DNA of 64,000 nucleotides from an uncultured Alistipes sp. (GTDB lineage: Bacteria; Bacteroidota; Bacteroidia; Bacteroidales; Rikenellaceae): NCBI GenBank assembly GCA_947623305.1, contig CANQGQ010000006.1:1-64000 (forward strand). Reading direction: 5' to 3'. A program made the position numbers and the translations under genes. The notes under the pieces are model-generated. The model saw nothing but the letters and a program-made list of their open reading frames with translations, was not told where the DNA came from and ran no database searches. Numbering within the stretch: position 1 is the first letter of the stretch; every line of letters starts with the position of its first letter. This document shows, in pieces, positions 29,041-37,806 of this stretch.

Positions 29041-29416
29041 GGAGGCCGCAGAAAATGATAGGTCTCGATTTTATGTCCGTATGTATAAATGCAAAAAAAT
29101 TTACAAATCGTCTCCTGATGGATTGATTGTATTTGCATCGTGCTCCACCAACAGGAATTTTATTAAGATTGACCATTATATATACTATTTTCCACCGAAT
29201 CGAGTTAGCCAATGTATTTACATTGCCGTCGGTCGTGCTGATCGCGGCGAAGCCGCGTTTACAAATTGGATCCACCCCTAAACCCCCGCCTTGGCGGGGG
29301 CTTCAGTCGGAACTCGAAAGATGATACGGTTTTGGATTACCGTCGGTGTAAATTTGTATCTAATCGCCTAAAAAAGAACCGAGGCAATGAATAAAATTGT
29401 CTCGGTTTTCGATTCG
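29041..29416. other. Intergenic region with dispersed repeat copy A
   Basis: No gene is seen. Most of it (about 29175-29370) is a copy of an element also present at about 43640-43911, carrying the hairpin CCCCCGCC-TT-GGCGGGGG. Confidence 0.7.
29175..29370. repeat. Dispersed intergenic repeat, copy A
   Basis: It shares ordered blocks with 43639-43911: CGAATCGRGTT, GTATTYACATT, CCGYCGGTCGTGC, CGCGGCGAAGCCGCGTTT, the hairpin CCCCCGCCTTGGCGGGGG (29283-29300), GTCGGAAC, and CCGTCGGTGTAAATTT...TAATCGCC at the end. Copy A lacks about 70 bp present in copy B. Confidence 0.8.
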
Positions 29417-29491
29417 TGGGAGCTGAGGGATTCGAACCCCCGACCCTCTGCTTGTAAGGCAGACGCTCTGAACCAGCTGAGCTAAGCTCCC
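29417..29491 (-). tRNA. tRNA-Val (anticodon TAC)
   Basis: On the minus strand a full cloverleaf is seen: acceptor GGGAGCT/AGCTCCC, D-arm AGCTCAGCTGGTTCAGAGC, anticodon arm TCTGC-CTTACAA-GCAGA with anticodon TAC, and T-arm loop GGTTCGAATCC. The 3' CCA is not encoded. Confidence 0.95.
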
Positions 29492-29709
29492 TACTTTCTT
29501 AAAAATGGCTCGGGACTGCAAAGGTAACGCTTTTTCGATAAACGCCAAATCTTTTTGCGGATTTTTTGTTTCCTCTACTTTCATGACGTTGCGATTCTTC
29601 GCTCGTCAGCGCGTTACTTAATCGAATTTTTTCGAACGATTCGGTCTCCTTGCTCGTTTCCTCACTCGGACCCCCCCCCTTCGCTTTCGATGCAACCCTC
29701 GCGCATTGG

Positions 29710-29783
29710 CGCCTGAACAAGGACTTGAACCTAGGACCCCATGATTAACAGTCATGTGCTCTAACCAACTGAGCTATTCAGGC
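29710..29783 (-). tRNA. tRNA-Asn (anticodon GTT)
   Basis: The minus-strand cloverleaf has acceptor GCCTGAA/TTCAGGC, D-arm AGCTCAGTTGGTTAGAGC, anticodon arm ATGA-CTGTTAA-TCAT with anticodon GTT, and T-loop TTCAAGT. The T-stem (CTAGG with CCTTG) has one T-T mismatch. It lies about 220 bp from the tRNA-Val gene on the same strand; between them is a run of nine C (29672-29680). Confidence 0.92.
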
Positions 29784-30184
29784 TTCGAAGCCGGCACCTT
29801 CGCCGTTTCGGAGTGCAAATATAAGGCAAAATTCTTTTCATGCAAAATTTTTCGCGATTTTTTTGAATTGAGGCAAGGATTTTTCCGGATGCCGGCATCC
29901 GAAAAAAACAAACTCCGGACCGGGAGACTTGCGGAAACGAAAACAATACCCCATGACCGGATAGATGCGCGGTGGGCATACGCGATGCCGTTTGCGTGAT
30001 CCTATCTTGGAGGAACATTCGCCGATTGTCCGTTTGCTTGTGAAAATTGTCAGATTCTCTTCCGCGGACGCTCTTGAAATTGTTCCGAAATGGGGTATTG
30101 CATGAGCGATTGGCAGGTCGTTATCTCTTTCGGCCGGTTGTTTTTTATTCTTTGTCGTTCTTTGCAAATTTCGGGCCGAACCGA
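29784..30184. other. Intergenic region, no gene seen
   Basis: Open frames here overlap on both strands without start signals or recognisable protein sequence. A palindrome GGATGCCGGCATCC lies near 29887-29900. Confidence 0.55.
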
Positions 30185-31045
30185 TCATTCGTTCGAGTCG
30201 ATTGCACTATTTTTTCGGTCATTCGATGCCGATACCGCATCCGTCGTTCCGGGCAGCACGAAATGCAACAAAGCGGCCGCCGTCTTTTCGGGTTCTTCCA
30301 GAAAGCCCATGTGCCCCGAATGTTCCAGCCAGACGACTTCGGCTTCCGGATGTTGGGCGACCATCCGTTCCGCCGTCTCAACCGGAATATAATCGTCCTT
30401 GCGCCCTAAGATGAAGCAGACGGGAACTTTCGTCGTCCGCAGCATTTCGTTGCGGTCTTTGCGGGCGATCATCCCGTTCAGCAGGGCGATGATTCCCGCA
30501 TCTTCGGTTACGAAAATCTGTTCGGTCAGGTCTTCGATCGCATCCTGCATACGGTCGCGGTTCTCCTCGGCAAATCCGGCGCTGGGGGCGCTCCGCGTCA
30601 GCAACTCCTTGCGGCCGGATCGGATTATTTCGATTTCGCGCCGCCGGTTTTCTTGCTTTTCGGGCGTGTCGGCGTTGGGGGTCGAGCTGAGCAGCACCAA
30701 CCCGTCGAGCAGCTCGGGATGACGCTCGCACAACGCCAAAGCGACGTATCCGCCCATCGAATGGCCCACGACCGTGCATCGTCGGATACCGAGCGCCCGA
30801 ATGCCGTCGGCGACGGTGTCGGCCAGAAACTCCATCGAGTGCATTTCGCCGTTCACGACCGAGATGCCGTGCCCGGGGAGATCCATGCTCACCACCCTCA
30901 ATTCTTTGTAAAGCAACTTAATAAAATCGTCCCATACGAGCATCGACTCGAGATAACCGTGCAACAGGACGACGCATCGGTCGCCGACCTGCGAGTCGCA
31001 GACATGCAATGCCGTCTCTCCGGCCATGATGAATTTTTCAGTCAT
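30185..31045 (-). CDS. Alpha/beta-fold hydrolase
   Basis: A 286-residue cytoplasmic hydrolase without a signal peptide. It has the oxyanion segment [10 protein letters not shown], the nucleophile elbow [12 protein letters not shown] (Ser near 96), a cap region rich in charged residues (about 125-200), an acid in [10 protein letters not shown] and the histidine in [14 protein letters not shown]. The family includes esterases, carboxylesterases and C-C hydrolases; the substrate is unknown. It starts 28 bp after dapF on the same strand and is probably cotranscribed with it. Confidence 0.88.
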   Translation of the reverse strand: MTEKFIMAGETALHVCDSQVGDRCVVLLHGYLESMLVWDDFIKLLYKELRVVSMDLPGHGISVVNGEMHSMEFLADTVADGIRALGIRRCTVVGHSMGGYVALALCERHPELLDGLVLLSSTPNADTPEKQENRRREIEIIRSGRKELLTRSAPSAGFAEENRDRMQDAIEDLTEQIFVTEDAGIIALLNGMIARKDRNEMLRTTKVPVCFILGRKDDYIPVETAERMVAQHPEAEVVWLEHSGHMGFLEEPEKTAAALLHFVLPGTTDAVSASNDRKNSAIDSNE

Positions 31046-31073
31046 ACGCGCGAGGGTCTTTGAGGATCGTCGT

Positions 31074-31865
31074 TCATTCGGTGGTGCCGCTGAAGACCCG
31101 TCGGGCGGGGCCGGTCAGCCGGATGTCGTTGTATTGTTGCGCGCCGTCGCGATGGAAGCGGACTTGCAGTCGGCCGCCGTGCACTTTGATGTCGAATTTG
31201 TGTACATCGGGTTGCAGCGCGAAATTGGCGACCAATGCGGCGGCCGTGGCGCCCGTTCCGCAGGCGAGGGTCTCGTTTTCGACTCCGCGTTCGTAGGTGC
31301 GTATCCGCAGTTTGCCGTCGTCCAATACTTCGACGAAATCGACGTTCGTCCCCTGCGGAAAGTGCTCCGCATCGTAGCGGATTTTGCGGCCGCGGCCGCA
31401 GACGTCGACGGCATTGGCGTATTCGACGAACTCCACATAGTGGGGCACGCCCGTGTTGAGTGCCCAGCCCGTTCCGACCGTGCGTATCTCGGATACGGGC
31501 ATCATGCCTAATTCGATCTCGCCGGTCGGCCCTTTCACCGTCCGCAACAGGGCTTCGTGGGGGCCGTCGGTCGCTTCGAACCGGCAGGTCTCGTTGCAAA
31601 GTCCCAGATGCCGGACGAACAGGGCGAAACAACGGGCTCCGTTGCCGCACATCTCGCCCTCAGAACCGTCGGCATTGAAATAGTGCATGATGTCGGTTCC
31701 GGCATCGTTGCGGGTGAGGGTCATCAGGCCGTCGGCTCCGATGCCGAAGTGCCGATCGCACAATCGGGCGACCGCCTGCGGATCGGGTCGGAATAGCTGC
31801 TTGCGGTTGTCGATGAGTATGAAGTCGTTGCCGGCTCCTTCGTATTTGGCGAATGCAATGGGCAT
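31074..31865 (-). CDS. dapF: Diaminopimelate epimerase
   Basis: Interconverts LL- and meso-diaminopimelate for lysine and peptidoglycan synthesis, in the cytosol, without a cofactor. The 263-residue protein has the N-terminal [15 protein letters not shown] and both catalytic cysteines, in [13 protein letters not shown] (first half) and [12 protein letters not shown] (second half). This is the two-domain pseudo-symmetric pattern of the family. It is followed by the alpha/beta hydrolase after 28 bp. Confidence 0.96.
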   Translation of the reverse strand: MPIAFAKYEGAGNDFILIDNRKQLFRPDPQAVARLCDRHFGIGADGLMTLTRNDAGTDIMHYFNADGSEGEMCGNGARCFALFVRHLGLCNETCRFEATDGPHEALLRTVKGPTGEIELGMMPVSEIRTVGTGWALNTGVPHYVEFVEYANAVDVCGRGRKIRYDAEHFPQGTNVDFVEVLDDGKLRIRTYERGVENETLACGTGATAAALVANFALQPDVHKFDIKVHGGRLQVRFHRDGAQQYNDIRLTGPARRVFSGTTE

Positions 31866-31950
31866 GGGTTCGTGTTTGTACTCGGCGAGGGGCAGGCGCG
31901 ATTCACCGAGTGATCGTTTTCGCCGCCTCTTTAATAAAAATTCGATCTCA

Positions 31951-31958
31951 CAAAAATA
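31951..31958 (-). promoter_or_regulatory. Candidate -7 box of dapF
   Basis: CAAAAATA on the plus strand reads TATTTTTG on the minus strand, about 85 bp before the dapF ATG. No -33 match. Confidence 0.4.
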
Positions 31959-32011
31959 GCAAAATTATCCGTTAATCGGTCGGTTCGGAGCAGGAAACTG
32001 CACGGATTGCA

Positions 32012-32611
32012 TCAGAATTTCAGTTCCAATTGACCGATCATGTGATTGAAGGTCCGTCGATGGTGGGGGGTCAGGCCGTATTCGCGTATCGCCAGACGAT
32101 GCTCGCGGGTGGGATAGCCCTTGTTCCGCTGCCAGCCGTACTGCGGGTACTCCTCCGCAAGGCGGCACATGTATTCGTCGCGGTGCGTTTTGGCCAAGAC
32201 CGAGGCTGCGGCGATGTCGGCGTATTTCCCATCGCCCTTGACGATGCACTGGTAGGGGATGTCGAGCTGCGTCCGGAACCGGTTGCCGTCGATGGCCAAG
32301 AAGGCCGGCCGCACGCGCAACTGTCCAACAGCCAGCGACATCCCTTCGAACGATGCGTTCAGGATGTTGATTTCGTCGATGCGGGCTGCTGCAACGGCTT
32401 CGACCGCCCAGGCGATGGCCTCGCGTTCGATTACTTCGCGCAGCAAATCGCGGTTGCGGGCGGTCATCTGTTTCGAATCGTTCAGCCGGTCGTCGTGGAA
32501 ATCGGGCGGCAGAATGACGGCGGCGGCGAACACGGGCCCCGCTAAACAACCCCGTCCGGCCTCGTCGCAACCGGCCTCGTCGACGATATATTGATATTGA
32601 AGTTCCAACAC
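32012..32611 (-). CDS. rnhB: Ribonuclease HII
   Basis: Cleaves RNA in RNA-DNA hybrids, including misincorporated ribonucleotides. The catalytic Asp-Glu pair is in CDEAGRGCLAGPV, with further acidic residues in LAIDGNRF and GDGKYADIAAASVLAKTHRD, followed by the HPxxP-like YGWQRNKGYPTREH. The open frame reaches 32704, but a TAACTTTG promoter box lies at 32618-32625 inside that extension. The GTG at 32611 gives 199 residues, the normal family length, so I take that start. This leaves almost no untranslated leader. Confidence 0.93.
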   Translation of the reverse strand: MLELQYQYIVDEAGCDEAGRGCLAGPVFAAAVILPPDFHDDRLNDSKQMTARNRDLLREVIEREAIAWAVEAVAAARIDEINILNASFEGMSLAVGQLRVRPAFLAIDGNRFRTQLDIPYQCIVKGDGKYADIAAASVLAKTHRDEYMCRLAEEYPQYGWQRNKGYPTREHRLAIREYGLTPHHRRTFNHMIGQLELKF

Positions 32612-32617
32612 GATGAA

Positions 32618-32625
32618 CAAAGTTA
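32618..32625 (-). promoter_or_regulatory. -7 box of rnhB
   Basis: CAAAGTTA on the plus strand reads TAACTTTG on the minus strand, six bases before the GTG start. It argues for the short form of RnhB and for a leaderless or near-leaderless message. Confidence 0.5.
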
Positions 32626-32750
32626 GCGCTTTTTTGATTTCGTTTCGACTTTTTTCTCTATTTTTGGGGGTATCCTTCGGTGGTTCCGACCAGTTCCGAA
32701 ACACTTTCGGAGAAGGAAGGATCGCATAGGAGGCTTATTCAGACCGATCT

Positions 32751-33770
32751 ATGAAACTGCAATTCGCCCGACAGCCTTTTGTGCCGGCTTTTCTGACGTT
32801 GCTCGTCGTGTGTGCCGTCGCCTTGTGGGGCGTTGCGCCTGCCGGGCCCGTGGAAGGCGTTGCAGCTGCGCACGCTTCGGGTCGGATCGGCGCAGGAATG
32901 GCTTTTGCGATGCCGCGCGAAATACTGCTCCGGTTTCAGGCGGCTTGGCCCGGCCTGGCTCGTTGGTTGGCACTGTTCGCTGCTCTTTATGCCGGTATCG
33001 CCGTCGGACGCATTTCGGTAAGGCCCAATCTCTACGGGCTCAATACCTGTCTTTCGATTCCGTTGTTCGGCATGTTGGTCTGCTGCTTGGTGGGCCGCGA
33101 CATTTCGTTGGCAGTTTTTTGCGCGGCGATGCTGTTGGCAGTCGCCGTGAAACGCTTTTGTGCGGCTTTCCGCAACGGTTACAGTTTCGATCTGTTGTTC
33201 CGGGCTTCGTTCTGTTTGGGGCTGTTGGTCTTGATTCAGCCTGCGGCATTGCCGTTGCTGCTGTTGCTGCCGTTCGGTGTGCTGCTCTTTCGACGAACCC
33301 AACGCGAAACCGTGGTTGCATTGGCCGGTCTGTTGCTTGCTCCTTTGCTGTTGTGTTATGGGAATTGGTTGTTCGGCGGAGCGTTTCTTGCGCCGCTCAT
33401 CGTTGTATGGAACGATTTTTTCGGCGGCGAATTTTGTGCGCTGTTCCGTTCGGGCATGACGCCTTGGCTCGGTGTGGCCGGCGGTTTTTTGTGGCTGAAT
33501 ATCTGCGGCATCGGCTCGATCTGGGCCAATTTCTATTCCGTAGGCGCGCGGGCGCGCTATCTGCTTATATATAATATAGGTGTGCTGGTGCTTTGCATCG
33601 GTTCGCTTTGCGGCCCGGCCGTCGAGACGGCCGATGCGGCCTGGATGGCCGTTCCGTCGGCTGTTTTGTTGCCTTTCTTCTTCGTGCGGATCTACGCGAC
33701 TTTCTCGACGTTGCTCTATCTGGCGATTCTGGCGGTTGCTATGGCCGTTCTGTTCCTGCCGCTCGTTTGA
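32751..33770 (+). CDS. Multi-pass membrane protein of unknown function
   Basis: I do not recognise a characterised family. The 339-residue product has around eight to ten hydrophobic spans separated by short loops, with a conserved-looking NLYGLNTCLSIPLFGMLVC segment and a central LLFRRTQRETVVALAG. It resembles the uncharacterised 'DUF6427-like' membrane proteins of Bacteroidota in length and layout, but I cannot confirm that. It is divergent from rnhB, and its start at 32751 has a plausible purine-rich upstream sequence (GGAGG at about 32729). Confidence 0.72.
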   Translation: MKLQFARQPFVPAFLTLLVVCAVALWGVAPAGPVEGVAAAHASGRIGAGMAFAMPREILLRFQAAWPGLARWLALFAALYAGIAVGRISVRPNLYGLNTCLSIPLFGMLVCCLVGRDISLAVFCAAMLLAVAVKRFCAAFRNGYSFDLLFRASFCLGLLVLIQPAALPLLLLLPFGVLLFRRTQRETVVALAGLLLAPLLLCYGNWLFGGAFLAPLIVVWNDFFGGEFCALFRSGMTPWLGVAGGFLWLNICGIGSIWANFYSVGARARYLLIYNIGVLVLCIGSLCGPAVETADAAWMAVPSAVLLPFFFVRIYATFSTLLYLAILAVAMAVLFLPLV

Positions 33771-33910
33771 GCGGCGCGGAGGGCTCCCGTTGCGTTTCCG
33801 CTACCGTATTCGACATGCCGACTGGTCGATAAGCATTCGACCGATTGATAAAAATGGGCGAAAAGATGTCCTATATGGGCTTTTCGCTCGTTTTTTGCGC
33901 CCCGAAATAC

Positions 33911-33950
33911 AATAATATATTGTAAGATTAAATAATATATTGTATTTTTG
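33911..33950 (+). promoter_or_regulatory. araC-type gene promoter with direct-repeat operator
   Basis: AATAATATATTGTA occurs at 33911-33924 and again at 33931-33944, exactly 20 bp apart (two helical turns). The second copy runs into the -7 box TATTTTTG (33943-33950). The layout suggests an operator overlapping the promoter, perhaps bound by the adjacent AraC-type protein. Confidence 0.6.
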
Positions 33951-34006
33951 ACGTCGGAAAAGGAAAGGTACGTAGCTTTCCGGACTTCCGGATTCGATCC
34001 AATTCA

Positions 34007-34942
34007 ATGAATAAGCATATGAAAAGTTCAATCATCTCTTCCGTTCCTGCCCAGCAGCCGATGATCGTGAAGTACACCGAATCGGCTCACAACGGCATCC
34101 AGTCCCAGACCCTCGCCCGTTATGCGATCGGATACGTGTTGCGTGGCACGAAACACATCTACGACGGCGACAAGCGTCAGGTGCTCAACCGCGGCGACGT
34201 GTTCTACATGGGCGTCGGGCGCCATTACGTCGAGGACGTTCCCGACAGCGGTCAGCCCTTCGAACAGATACTGTTCTATTACACGCCGGCCGACCTGCAG
34301 CGCATCCTGCTCCATCTGAACATTACCTATGGACTGAACATTTCGAACGAACACCTGTGCGAGCGGTGCAGCGGCCAGTCGCACGTCGCGATGCCGGGAT
34401 GGAACGCCTTGCGCAATTTCTTTGCCAATACGAATAATTATCTGCGCGACGAGGATTTCCGCCACGACGAGACGGCCGAAAACATCAAGATGACCGAATT
34501 GATCTATCTGATCGTGTCGCACGAGGATTGCTGCCTCAAAAGCAAGGTGCTGAACAATGCCGATGCCGCGAAAGAGAATTTCGAACAGATCGTTTACGAT
34601 CACATTTTCAACGACGTCTGCATCGAGGAGCTGGCCCGACAGACCAACCGTTCGTTGACCTCGTTCAAAAAGGAGTTCAACCGGCATTTCCAGATGCCGC
34701 CGCATCGTTGGTATATCCGGCAGCGGTTGATGCACTCGCGGCTGTTGTTGATCTCGACGTCGAAGTCGATTTCCGAAATCGGCAACGAATGCACGTTCCC
34801 GAACACGTCGCATTTTATCAAACTTTTCAAAAAGGAGTTCCACATGACGCCGGCGACCTATCGGAACAGCCACCTCGGAACGCGCGCGCAACAACCGAAG
34901 GATGAGGCACCCGAAGCCGAGTGGTTGCGCACGGCTTTGTAG
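34007..34942 (+). CDS. AraC-family transcriptional regulator
   Basis: A 311-residue DNA-binding protein. The N-terminal part (about 25-130) is a cupin-like sensing domain (AIGYVLRGTKHIYDGDKRQVLNRGDVFYMGVG). The C-terminal AraC domain has two helix-turn-helix units (about 200-295): CIEELARQTNRSLTSFKKEFNRHF and SISEIGNECTFPNTSHFIKLFKKEFHMTPATYR. An ATG four codons downstream (34019) is an alternative start. The target is unknown; the direct repeats in its own promoter suggest autoregulation. Confidence 0.92.
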   Translation: MNKHMKSSIISSVPAQQPMIVKYTESAHNGIQSQTLARYAIGYVLRGTKHIYDGDKRQVLNRGDVFYMGVGRHYVEDVPDSGQPFEQILFYYTPADLQRILLHLNITYGLNISNEHLCERCSGQSHVAMPGWNALRNFFANTNNYLRDEDFRHDETAENIKMTELIYLIVSHEDCCLKSKVLNNADAAKENFEQIVYDHIFNDVCIEELARQTNRSLTSFKKEFNRHFQMPPHRWYIRQRLMHSRLLLISTSKSISEIGNECTFPNTSHFIKLFKKEFHMTPATYRNSHLGTRAQQPKDEAPEAEWLRTAL

Positions 34943-35032
34943 GCGGTCGGCTTGCGAATCGGATGTAATTAAAAAATTTTAATTATGAATCGGTTCAATT
35001 CGACGAAAAAATTGAAAAAATGTTGCAAAATA

Positions 35033-35063
35033 TTTGTTTTTTCGTGAAAAAGTATTACTTTTG
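35033..35063 (+). promoter_or_regulatory. Strong promoter of the candidate sRNA
   Basis: TTTG (35033-35036), 19-bp spacer, TACTTTTG (35056-35063): an exact match to the Bacteroidota consensus with ideal spacing, one of the two best promoters in the window. Confidence 0.8.
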
Positions 35064-35067
35064 TTGA

Positions 35068-35160
35068 CGAAAAAAGTGGGAAAACCCACACTCTCTCATT
35101 AAACCTAACTAACCTAACCAAGAGTTCCGACGCTGGGAAGCATCGGGACTCACTTTTTTT
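35068..35160 (+). ncRNA. Candidate small RNA of about 90 nt
   Basis: Between a consensus promoter and an intrinsic terminator lies a ~90-nt unit without an open reading frame. It would fold as a 5' hairpin GTGGG-AAAA-CCCAC (35076-35089), an unpaired linker with the repeated word AACCTAACT/AACCTAACC (35102-35119), and the terminator stem. It could be a free-standing regulatory RNA or a terminated leader (attenuator) for proS. I do not recognise a known RNA family. Confidence 0.55.
35122..35160 (+). terminator. Intrinsic terminator of the candidate sRNA
   Basis: A 12-bp stem with one mismatch and one wobble (GAGTTCCGACGC at 35122-35133 with GCATCGGGACTC at 35140-35151) is followed by a run of seven T. 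Confidence 0.8.
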
Positions 35161-35189
35161 GTATCTTTGGCTTCGCCGAAGATACTTTT
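35161..35189 (+). terminator. Second tandem hairpin with T-run
   Basis: GTATCTTTGGC (35161-35171) pairs with GCCGAAGATAC (35175-35185), loop TTC, followed by TTTT. It abuts the first terminator. Confidence 0.6.
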
Positions 35190-35323
35190 CGTCTCGGCAA
35201 AGCACCCATAATTTAGCAGCGGCAGCGAAGATGACAATCCGAACCGGAATAAGGCTCCAGCGCATAGGGAACGCCTTTTAAAAGGCGCGACAGCGAAAAT
35301 GACTGCCGAAAGCAAGATAACGG

Positions 35324-35342
35324 TCTACCGCGCTAATAAAAA
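35324..35342 (+). repeat. 19-nt element shared with the rpoD upstream region
   Basis: TCTACCGCGCTAATAAAAA is identical to the reverse complement of 25462-25480 next to rpoD. Here it lies just before the proS -7 box. Confidence 0.75.
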
Positions 35343-35348
35343 TTTTCG

Positions 35349-35356
35349 TATCTTTG
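35349..35356 (+). promoter_or_regulatory. -7 box of proS
   Basis: TATCTTTG matches TAnnTTTG, 29 bp before the proS ATG. The usual -33 TTTG is missing; the shared TAATAAAAA element occupies the upstream side. Confidence 0.6.
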
Positions 35357-35385
35357 CGGACATCCGAATAAAACGACATTACGAT

Positions 35386-36870
35386 ATGGCAAAGGAATTG
35401 AAAGATTTGACCAAATCCGACGAAAACTACTCGCAATGGTACAACGATTTGGTCGTGAAGGCAGGTTTGGCCGAAAATTCGGCCGTGCGCGGCTGCATGG
35501 TCATCAAACCCTACGGCTACGCCATCTGGGAGAAGATGCACGACGCTTTGGACAAAATGTTCAAGGAGACGGGCCATCAGAATGCTTATTTCCCGCTTTT
35601 CATCCCGAAATCTTTCTTCTCGAAGGAGGCCGACCACGTGGAGGGCTTCGCCAAGGAGTGCGCGGTCGTAACCCACTACCGCCTGAAAAACGATCCTGCC
35701 GGAAACGGCGTCGTCGTCGATCCCGATGCGAAACTCGAAGAGGAACTGATCGTGCGCCCGACTTCGGAAACCATCATCTGGAGCACTTACAAGAACTGGA
35801 TCCATTCGTATCGCGACCTGCCCATCCTGTGCAACCAGTGGGCCAACGTCGTGCGATGGGAGATGCGTACGCGCTTGTTCCTGCGCACGGCCGAATTCCT
35901 TTGGCAGGAGGGTCATACGGCCCATGCGACCCGTGAGGAGGCCATCGCTGAGGCAACGAAGATGGTGCATGTCTATCAGCGGTTCGCCGAAGAGTGGATG
36001 TCGCTGCCGGTCGTCGTAGGGCACAAGTCGCCCAACGAACGCTTCGCCGGTGCGGAGGATACGCTTACGATCGAGGCGCTGATGCAGGACGGCAAGGCGT
36101 TGCAAAGCGGTACGTCGCACTTCTTAGGACAGAATTTCGCCAAAGCGTTCGACGTGCAGTATGCCAACAAGGAGGGCAAATTGGAATACGTGTGGGCTAC
36201 ATCGTGGGGTGTGTCGACCCGCTTGATGGGCGCGCTCATCATGGCCCATTCGGACAACAACGGATTGGTGCTGCCGCCGAAACTGGCGCCGATTCAGGTG
36301 GTCATGGTGCCGATCTACAAAGGTTTGGAACAGCTCGATGAAATCCGTACACGTTTCGAGGCGATTGCCGCTGCATTGCGCGAAAAGGGCATCAGCGTGA
36401 AAATCGACGACCGCGACAATGTCCGTTCGGGCTTCAAGTTCTCGGAGTACGAACTCAAGGGCGTGCCGGTGCGATTGGCGATGGGCCCGCGCGATCTGGA
36501 AAACGGCACCATCGAACTCGTGCGTCGCGATACGCTCGAAAAAGAGACCCGTCCGCAGGAGGGGCTCGTCGATTATGTCGAGCTGCTGATGACCGATATC
36601 CAAGAAAATATCTATCGTAAGGCACTCGCTTTCCGCGATTCGATGATTACGAAGGTCGATACGTGGGAGGAGTTCCAGCGCGTGCTGGATGAAAAGGGCG
36701 GATTCATCGCGGCCCATTGGGACGGCACGGTCGAGACCGAGATAGCCATCAAGGATGCGACGAAAGCGACGATCCGTTGCATTCCGTTCGATGCGCCGGA
36801 CGAGGAGGGCACGTGCATCTTCTCGGGCAAGCCGTCGCATCGGCGTGTGCTCTTTGCGCGCAGCTATTAG
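35386..36870 (+). CDS. proS: Prolyl-tRNA synthetase (short, archaeal/eukaryotic-type)
   Basis: Charges tRNA-Pro with proline. The 494-residue class II synthetase lacks the bacterial editing insertion and matches the archaeal/eukaryotic-type architecture found in Bacteroidota: [31 protein letters not shown] (motif 1 region), [43 protein letters not shown] (motif 2), and a C-terminal anticodon-binding domain (VVMVPIYKG onward). The frame is open to 35299, but the ATG at 35386 follows the promoter and gives the normal N-terminus MAKELKDL. Confidence 0.96.
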   Translation: MAKELKDLTKSDENYSQWYNDLVVKAGLAENSAVRGCMVIKPYGYAIWEKMHDALDKMFKETGHQNAYFPLFIPKSFFSKEADHVEGFAKECAVVTHYRLKNDPAGNGVVVDPDAKLEEELIVRPTSETIIWSTYKNWIHSYRDLPILCNQWANVVRWEMRTRLFLRTAEFLWQEGHTAHATREEAIAEATKMVHVYQRFAEEWMSLPVVVGHKSPNERFAGAEDTLTIEALMQDGKALQSGTSHFLGQNFAKAFDVQYANKEGKLEYVWATSWGVSTRLMGALIMAHSDNNGLVLPPKLAPIQVVMVPIYKGLEQLDEIRTRFEAIAAALREKGISVKIDDRDNVRSGFKFSEYELKGVPVRLAMGPRDLENGTIELVRRDTLEKETRPQEGLVDYVELLMTDIQENIYRKALAFRDSMITKVDTWEEFQRVLDEKGGFIAAHWDGTVETEIAIKDATKATIRCIPFDAPDEEGTCIFSGKPSHRRVLFARSY

Positions 36871-37179
36871 TTTTTGACCGTGTTGTGCTCGTCGGGCGCG
36901 ATAGCTCCGCGCCCTTGCCGCACGGGCGTTCCCCGAGCATTAAGGGGGGGGCGACGGATTGCATCCGTCTGCAAGACCGAATATTTTTGCCTTTCTGGCG
37001 GTCGTTGTCGTTAGCACCTCGATTTGCAGGTCGCAGCCTGCGGCCCGCGCGACGCAAAGCGTCGCAATCATTTTTAGGCAAAATGGTCGGGAGCGAAGAA
37101 GTCGTTCGAAAACACCGAAAACATTCCAACGCATCGAAGGCGTGGTAGCGACGATGACCGTCGAAAGCAAATGGAGGGG
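36871..37179. other. Intergenic region with terminator, no gene seen
   Basis: Contains a run of eight G (about 36944-36951), hairpin GCAGG-tcgcag-CCTGC, the terminator-like stem at 37049-37065, and a decayed repeat-like tail near 37140-37180 ending in GCTAATAAAAATT within the rdgB 3' end. Confidence 0.55.
37049..37075 (+). terminator. Possible terminator after proS
   Basis: GCGACGC (37049-37055) and GCGTCGC (37059-37065) form a perfect stem with an AAA loop, followed by AATCATTTTT. It lies about 180 bp after proS. Confidence 0.5.
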
Positions 37180-37770
37180 CTACTGTGCTAATAAAAATTC
37201 GGCGAGTTTGCGGATTGCGCGGCCGCGGTGCGAGACGGCATTTTTTTCATCGGCCGTCATCTCCGCAAAGGTTTTGGACGATCCGTCGGGAACGAACAAC
37301 GGGTCGTATCCGAACCCTTCGTGGCCGATTGCATGGTCGATGATACGGCCTTCGACCACCCCTTCGAACCGATACTCTTTTCCGTCGAGCAGCAGCGCGA
37401 CGACCGTGCGGAAACGGGCCCGACGGTCGGCTACTCCCGCGAGATTCCTTAGCAGCAATTCGTTGTTCTTAATAAAATCGTGGCCGTCGGTGGCATAGCG
37501 GGCCGAATGTACGCCGGGCGCTCCGCCCAGGGCCGCAACCTCCAGTCCCGTGTCGTCGGCAAAACAATCCAGCCCTGTGCGGTCGTACAGATAGTGCGCT
37601 TTTTGCGAGGCGTTGCCTTCGAGCGTGTCGCAGGTCTCGGGAATCTCCTCCGTAATGCCGCATGCGCGCGGGATCGTCAGCTCGAATCCGGGCCCCAGAA
37701 CGGCCTGCACTTCGGAGAGTTTATGGGCGTTATTCGTTGCGAACAGCAATTTTCTTGAGGAGGTCGTCAT
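37180..37770 (-). CDS. rdgB: XTP/dITP diphosphatase (RdgB/HAM1 family)
   Basis: Removes non-canonical purine nucleoside triphosphates (XTP, dITP) to keep them out of DNA and RNA. The 196-residue protein has the family N-terminal FATNNAHKLSEVQAVL, the catalytic core CFADDTGLEVAALGGAPGVHSARYA, and GYDPLFVPDGSSKTFAEM with SHRGRA near the end. It follows the HAD gene by 36 bp on the minus strand and is probably cotranscribed with it. Confidence 0.96.
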   Translation of the reverse strand: MTTSSRKLLFATNNAHKLSEVQAVLGPGFELTIPRACGITEEIPETCDTLEGNASQKAHYLYDRTGLDCFADDTGLEVAALGGAPGVHSARYATDGHDFIKNNELLLRNLAGVADRRARFRTVVALLLDGKEYRFEGVVEGRIIDHAIGHEGFGYDPLFVPDGSSKTFAEMTADEKNAVSHRGRAIRKLAEFLLAQ

Positions 37771-37806
37771 GCTTTTAGCTGTTTTTTAAGAAGAAATCGT
37801 TCGGGC

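Larger units (their letters stand above)
34943..35385. other. Intergenic region with a probable sRNA unit and proS promoter
   Basis: No protein gene is seen. It contains an AT palindrome after the araC gene (34967-34986), a full promoter (35033-35063), a short transcription unit ending in tandem terminators (35122-35189), a repeat-like segment (about 35200-35342) and the proS promoter. Confidence 0.7.

Noticed and set aside
29672..29680. Run of nine C between the two tRNA genes as a phase-variable tract
   Set aside because: It lies in non-coding sequence with no promoter or ORF that its length would switch.
35161..35189. Second TATCTTTG promoter box
   Set aside because: The match is part of the hairpin stem GTATCTTTGGC/GCCGAAGATAC followed by TTTT, so a terminator explains it better.
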